A stretch of 64,000 bases of DNA from Clitopilus passeckerianus (Eukaryota > Basidiomycota > Agaricomycetes > Agaricales > Entolomataceae). The stretch spans positions 1,488,001 to 1,552,000 of the forward strand of contig CALYLX010000159.1 in the NCBI GenBank assembly GCA_944990035.1, given 5' to 3'. The notes below the pieces were generated by a model. It made no database searches. It worked only from the letters and a program-made list of their open reading frames with translations, and was not told where the DNA came from. Shown here piece by piece: positions 58,385 to 64,000 of the stretch (its first letter is position 1; each line of letters begins with the position of its first letter). Position numbers and translations under genes: made by a program.

Positions 58385-59234
58385 TGTCAAAGAGATAGTA
58401 AATTGATTTGAGTTGTGAAGTTGAGATCGAGATATGAGTACAGAAAGTTATTTTCTCTGTCCGGTTTATATACCTCTCGAGGTCGTACGAACGCCATTGT
58501 GACGAGGCCATAGGTCATTGACTCCACCGCAGTATTTCTGGAGGCGTGGGACGCCCTACAGTCTCATGATGGTTGAAAGTGGGGAACTTATGCGGCTAAA
58601 TTTGGAAATCGTCATATGTTTCCAAGCGTCGCCACAACTCACCACAACAGCCTCGGGAAGACGCCCATCACGTCAATGCACGTTGCTCTCAACTCAAAAT
58701 ACGGGCCACAGGGTCCTGATGTACATCATGACGTAGATTTTCAAGAAATAGCGAAGGTCCAGCATATTCGCGGCCGGAAAGTCGTGTATGATAGCGGACG
58801 AAGTGCATTCATCTGCTAGATATATATGTACAGGTTATCACGGGGATTGTTGGAGACAAATCTGCAACTAAGTTGTCCATATTAAACAGAATAATAACCG
58901 ATGCGCAAAAATATGAATGGACGAACCAGTAAGAAGGTATGAAGGTAAACGGGGTAAAGCTGCAGGATATAACAATAAACAAAGGTAGAACAATGGTGGG
59001 GTCCGTAGGACAGAAAGCATCCGAGAAGAGGAAATCCCAACAAGGTAGGTTTTTAAATCGTAGCCAGGATGCTCCCCGCCTTAACGGGAACATGCAAGAA
59101 GTGCAAACAAAAGAGAAACTGGATGCGAAAGATGAAAAGAAACCTGAGCCGAAGATACAATTAGTCCTTGTCGTTACTTCGTGATCTTCTATCCAAATAG
59201 GTTGTCCGACATACCACATGATTGGTAATACCGT
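58385..59234. other. intergenic, 850 bp
   Basis: Promoter of the LEA-like gene (58385 onward) and 3' flank of the type I membrane protein. Frames at 58518-58819 and 58939-59219 lack support. Confidence 0.5.
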
Positions 59235-60826
59235 TCATCGTCTAATGTTCGTATATGCAGGAGGTAACTCGACAGTCTCTACCTCTTCTGCAGCATGCGG
59301 CGGAGCTTCGCTTGGGCCAGCGTCGTCGTGTTGAATGATATTGACGGGACGCATTTGCCTTAGTGGGCCCTTCCTGCCACTTGATGATGTAGCAGTAGTA
59401 GCTGCGCCACCATGAATGAGATCCGGAGTCCCACTCCTCTCCGTCGTAGCGTATCCTGAGAGAGGCCGATTCTCCGACATCCCATCGTCGTATGTCGACG
59501 CAATAGTAGGGTCCGGAACAGTAAATGGTTCCGGTTGGTAACCTTCAGGCAGATGGTTTGCCCGCCCGGCCTCAGCACCTCGTTGGTCATCTTCATCGTC
59601 GTCGTCATCCAAATCCATAGGTCTTTCCTTCCTCTCCTTGTGGACCCTCTTTCGCCGCCAGAAGAAGAGTGCAAGCAGGCCAATGGAGACCAAAGCAACA
59701 ATCCCTCCAATCACCCCACCAACAATAGCTCCGACGTTGGTGCCTCCTCCTCCGCCACCACCTCCTCCCGTACCACTTCCATCCACACTTGTAGGATACG
59801 CGCCACCGGCAGGACTGCCTGGTGTAGACGACGGGCTGTTGCTATTTAAGCAACTGCCGACATTATTGGGCCCATTGCTGACGGTGTTGAGGAAACTTCC
59901 ACCAGTACCATTTCCACGACCGTCTCCACCAACAACGAGGATTGTGGTCCCTCCTCGAATGGGGGGAGTCCAGGAAAAGCCGGTCCCTTGCTCTGGGACG
60001 TCGGTGATATCACCTTGGGGAATGATAAAGGATTGCCCGCCAGGAATTACACCCAAGAATGTAGGCTTTCTAGAAGTAAAATTGAGCATCTTCTACATGC
60101 AAAAATTGGAGGATACGTACCCTTGAATGTTGTTTTTATCCCACCAAATACGAGTCGCCTGACACTGAACAATTTGGTTCGGGGGTTCGATGGAAAATAC
60201 GAAAGGCGGCAGGGCTATGCTTTTGGACGCATCGAAACACGAACTATCAGAGGAAGTGACAACTTGTGCTGCAGCACTGCTGCCGCCTGAAGCGAATCCT
60301 GATGCATCACTGATCTGTGTATTGAGTTAGCATGGAACACAGACGGCCGCACTCGGAAAATGTTCCAAGAATAGAGAACACTTGGCAGTTTGCAGACCAA
60401 ACATTGAATTGGGAGAAGCCCGTGCTTGGCCAGGACGCCGGCTAGGCAAGGCCGCAAGGCACAGGACTATGTGCCGTCACAGAGAGTGGGAGGAAGACAG
60501 GAGGACGTCGTGAAGAAATCGCGGCTACTCACCACTGCGACTAGCTGTGAATTGGCAGGGTAATTGAGCTTGAACGTGACCGAGGTCGAGTCGGATCCAT
60601 TAAAAGGCACTTCCAGAATTTTGCGAGCTTCCACATTGTTTGGCAGTGGTGTAGACCCAAAGGGCACTATAAGAGCTCGATATGGTGGCTTTCCGTCGTT
60701 TCCAGATACTTGAATGCTGAGATCTGAACATTGCTTGGGTGGCGACACGAACTTCCAGGTATAGGCGGTTGCAAATGAAGGCAAAGCTAGCAATGAAAGA
60801 ATTACTGGGGCCATCGGGGTATTCAT
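59235..60826 (-). CDS. type I single-pass membrane protein with Gly-rich stal and acidic cytosolic tail
   Basis: Three exons (60533-60826, 60121-60314, 59235-60069) give 440 residues. A signal peptide (MNTPMAPVILSLLALPSFATA) precedes an extracellular domain of about 250 residues. That domain has Cys pairs (residue 33 region KQCSDLS, SSCFDAS, IVQCQATRIWWD) and sequence similar to fungal wall-sensor-like proteins (KPTFLGVIPGGQSF). A Ser/Thr/Pro/Gly stalk with nine consecutive Gly leads to one transmembrane helix at about 275-300 (VGAIVGGVIGGIVALVSIGL then LALFFW), an RRKR stop-transfer, a run of Asp (DLDDDDDEDD) and a long disordered tail ending in a PPAY-type motif (VELPPAYTN). PPxY motifs bind WW domains of Rsp5/Nedd4 ligases, so ubiquitin-dependent turnover is plausible. 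Ligand unknown. Confidence 0.78.
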
Positions 60827-63445
60827 TGTGCCTCGACCAGCGAACAAGTTAAGGAAACAACGTCTCCTGGACGGCGTGGTGGTCGTCGTCGTTTGTGGAG
60901 CGGTTTGGCCAAAACACCAAGTTGCCCTTCACGACTCCGTGATAACCCAGTTGCAGCCTCAAAAGGTGTCACACGCTCGTTTCGTCACACCTGGCAATTG
61001 TTCGGTTTATGTACCGGCTGACTTTCTGCGGCTTTCACTCACCGTCTATTCACTGCCTATTCAAACACTCTGTGACTTGGTGCTACCTAGCGCTCTGCCG
61101 ACGTTCTTTCGGGCGTAGTGGACGTTGAAGACGAGCAAGATAAGACTGGAAGAATTGTGTAACTCATGTTACCACCTGTGGGGCTCGGCAGTTTTCCCAT
61201 TGATTGGCAGCACCACTAGTGACCTGCTGAACTTCTTTACCCCATGATCGCCAGATATGACTGCGATCAGCTCAACAAGGAAAACTTCGGAAGAAACACA
61301 CGGGCCAATGTCAATAAGCCCAAGCACCCGAGGGGGGAGTATCGCCAATGGCTTATCGCGAATTGATCTTCTTGATAATCAATCCTGGCTGTCCAAGGTC
61401 AGACCCATTTCTTCCCGACTATGTACGCACCATCTTGCTAAAGCTAGCTCAGTTTCAAGACCTACCAGGAAACTGGCCACTCCGCTGACGTCTAGACGAT
61501 TGGTTCCTAGAGTTCGTATCAGGTGCTCTGCGCTCACCATCTCAAGGTTCTAATGGTGGTCCTTCATATGTGTGCGCACAACTGGCCACGTATGTCATGC
61601 GTTCGCCCGCAGCAGATATACGCCGATTGTTCCTTCCGAGCTCAGCAATTTTCCGTTGGTCCTTAGACGCCCCACAGGCACACAGAGCGACAGACGGAAT
61701 TTTCGTTCCATCGAGCAAGATCTGGGTTGGGTGAGCTTTTGGCTCAGTCGCTTTTCTCGCAAGCCGGTTTCCTCTGGATCTCTTTGCTGTGACATATTTC
61801 CAACACTTGCCCCACCATTTGGTGTCCCCAACAGTCTGTAGTCGATGGCTATACTGCTAAGCCACTGTACACCAATGCAACGTGTTTGATGTCTATCAGT
61901 TGAGGTCACCAAAACTAGGTCTTCTAGCCACTGAAGTCTACAGGAAAACGGTGTAACAAAGAAAGACCTATGGAGTACCAGATCGGATCGAACCAGCTCA
62001 AATCAGTTCTCAGCTGCGGTCCTCTATGTTGTCTCACCAATTTTTATAAAAATTGTTTAAGGTTCAGACTCAACGCTCTTGCTGAACTGAACTGCCGCCC
62101 GCCTTAACCGCATCAGGCCCAGGTTTCTACCGTTGACTAAACGCGGAATCCTAGAGTGTTCATGAACATTCTGTCATGACAATGGTGGGAGGGAAACATC
62201 CGTACTGGAACGGAAATTAATGCGGGATTGGGCTGACCAACCTCCAGTTGTGGCGGGAACATTCTAGACGAAGGGGAAAATATGAACTTGAAAGTCGCAG
62301 AGCTTTAATCTCCGTCCAGTAGCCCCCTACCCGTACGCCTCCAAATGTACCCGGTCGTCAAATATACAACTTTACCCAGTGTTCAATTTATTTCGGAAGG
62401 AAATTATTCATATCTTCAACACGAGGCGAGCACAGCCCCTGCATCGTGCATCGTCAATGTGTAAGTTATCTTCTACCGTCGCTTGTCAGGGCATTTGCGT
62501 CATCGTAATATCGGCTATATATCGGCAAATATCGAGGACTGATTGGAAGAAGGGAGACAATTGTATATCCCTGGCATACCCTCAACCTCACCTCTCAGGG
62601 GAAAGCACGGGGCGGACCAGCAGGCTCGAGTGGAGACCAGGAAGCCAGGGATCATAGCCATTTATCGATCATTGCCGAGTGCTATCACCTAGGTCCTAGG
62701 GAATACGGAATTATTATTTGAAGTCGCATTCTTTTGCGACCGGTGGACGATACTGTGACGGCCGCTGTAGAAATCGGATTGAAGTCCACCTCCACAGCAT
62801 TAATAGATGGATCGTGGGGAAATACGCCCCGCCCAATAAGCTCATGAGCGACGATCACAAATGGCTGAGGGCCTGTCGTTGAGGTTCTTCATGTTCCATC
62901 TAGACGAGTCTAAATGAGTCGAAGTGCGTAAGCTACAAGTTGAAAATGGCAAGGGAGACCCAAGAGTACTCTAATGACTCGATCTTGATCGAAGATAGTC
63001 TTTCTCAAGTCCCGAAGTGCTCGCATCAAAAGATCCTCATATTCCTTCAATTCTTACTGAGACCTCCGAACGTAACAGATACAAAGCCTGTATGGATTAT
63101 GCTACACATAAATGGCTACAGCGAAATAATACATATAAATCTCCTGCAGGTGCAATGGGAAAGAAGAGAATGAGGACGAAAACTTCGAATTAACGGGGTA
63201 TCGCAGGTAGATTAGAAGGTAGTCCTAAAGGCGAAAGCGTACAGTTACAATGACAAGTGCTAGTAGAGGGTACAATGATGATGAGAAGAGTGCGTGTGTG
63301 ATATGTACTATGCTGGTTTATAAAGTCTGATAGCGAGAGGCGGGAAATCGTGAGCGGAGGTATAAAGGAAAGATGGGGTATGGAAATGCATAGTAGTACA
63401 TGGGTCATAAGATAGCAAACGATGACAATCAACTAAAATCCCAGA
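60827..63445. other. 2.6-kb gene-poor interval
   Basis: Short frames only (for example + 61257-61553, 61572-61841, 62379-62657), with no splice-consistent linkage or family signature. The left edge is the promoter of the type I membrane protein and the right edge the 3' flank of the transcription-factor gene. Confidence 0.45.
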
Positions 63446-64000
63446 TTAGATGTTAGCGTACGCTTCCTGAACCTTGTTAAACTGATATCCTGTAACTATG
63501 GTTAGGAATGGAGACCTGAAGATCGGTTGATCGACACTCACTAGCATAGGCGCTTTCTTCGGAGATCGAATTGAGCGCGTCCATGCCCCGTTTCAGCTTC
63601 TCCAATAGCTCTTCTTCATCGCCCTCTACACCACCAGCTGGCCAGGCGCCGGTGGGGGAGGTGTGAGTAGGTGTCGTCCGTGAGCGTGATATCTCCTCAA
63701 TGAGAACAGTGCAAGCGAGAACCCACAGGGTCTACAACGAAGGAATCAATAAGCTAGACCATGATCAGCACAGTAGAAACGAACTTACTCCCATAATCGG
63801 ATTGACTCGGCCTAGACGTTGGATGCTGAGACCTCCCAAGCTGACGATGTTCCTCGCAGCTGTCAAGCAGACTTGTTGCGATGAGGTGTAGGAATAAGAA
63901 AATGAACTGTGGAGCTTGATGAGTGCTGAGTCTGCCAAGGCGTGCGTGAGTAAAATGGTCTTCGTGTCTGAATCGTCGTAGTCCATGTGGATGAAATGGT
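63446..64000 (-). CDS. C-terminal part of a probable fungal transcription factor; 5' end beyond the window
   Basis: Three exons are visible: from 64000 to 63789, 63542-63731 and 63446-63489, ending with VQEAYANI and a stop. The sequence (HFIHMDYDDSDTKTILLTHA, LKLHSS-like helix, VCLTAARNIVSLGGLSIQRL, NPIMGTLWVLACTVLIEEIS) has the helical pattern and the late NP-x-x-G-x-LW segment seen at the end of the fungal-specific transcription-factor domain of Zn2Cys6 regulators. The DNA-binding N-terminus, if present, lies outside. A Gly/Glu-rich loop separates the last two helices. Target genes unknown; alternatives within other helical proteins remain possible. Confidence 0.55.

Noticed and set aside
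1..64000. tRNA, rRNA, CRISPR array, viral or intact transposon sequence
   Set aside because: Scanned by eye for B-box-like ttcgaatc contexts, regular spaced repeats, terminal repeats and polymerase/integrase motifs; nothing convincing found.

Overview
The window is nuclear DNA of a filamentous basidiomycete, most likely an Agaricomycete. Genes are compact and cut by many short (about 45-65 bp) GT-AG introns. The protein families also fit: a cytosolic PA14-type GH3 beta-glucosidase, a basidiomycete-style membrane WD40 protein, fungal-type homoserine dehydrogenase, STR2-type cystathionine gamma-synthase and F-box-like families. I see no tRNA, rRNA, CRISPR array, viral sequence or intact transposon. 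Exon maps were built by hand from splice signals, frame continuity and family resemblance. Where a full exon list is given, the reading phase closes to the stop codon.

Layout. 0-12 kb: a partial F-box gene, a PNRC/Edc1-like decapping-enhancer candidate, a secreted Pro/Gly-rich protein, and a 21-exon gene joining a four-helix membrane domain to a WD40 propeller. 14.7-24.5 kb: a UBE3D/Ipa1-like HECT_2 protein, a dienelactone hydrolase, a secreted Cys-containing protein, a small membrane protein and homoserine dehydrogenase. 27-36 kb: a tandem duplication of a GH3 beta-glucosidase gene together with its promoter. 35.8-48 kb: a CNH-domain (Vps3/TGFBRAP1-like) gene that appears shortened beside the duplication edge, an Sds23-like CBS protein, one intact and two decayed copies of an F-box-like family, and cystathionine gamma-synthase. 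48.8-52.5 kb: a small predicted membrane protein and the divergent histone H2B/H2A pair. 57.5-64 kb: a stress/LEA-like protein, a type I membrane protein and the 3' end of a probable transcription factor. Between these lie several gene-poor stretches (about 12.2-14.7, 24.5-27.3, 52.5-57.5 and 60.8-63.4 kb).

How the genes relate. This is a mixed housekeeping/accessory locus, not an operon or an obvious biosynthetic cluster. Two genes belong to the aspartate/methionine route (homoserine dehydrogenase and cystathionine gamma-synthase), but they are 21 kb apart. The most informative biology is structural. The two GH3 genes each encode 840 residues with all matching exons equal in length, yet they differ by one 53-bp intron. 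The neighbouring F-box-like family shows intact, fragmentary and frameshifted copies side by side. Several genes contain micro-exons of 9-16 nt, GC-AG introns or stop-free introns in multiples of three, which simple gene callers would miss.
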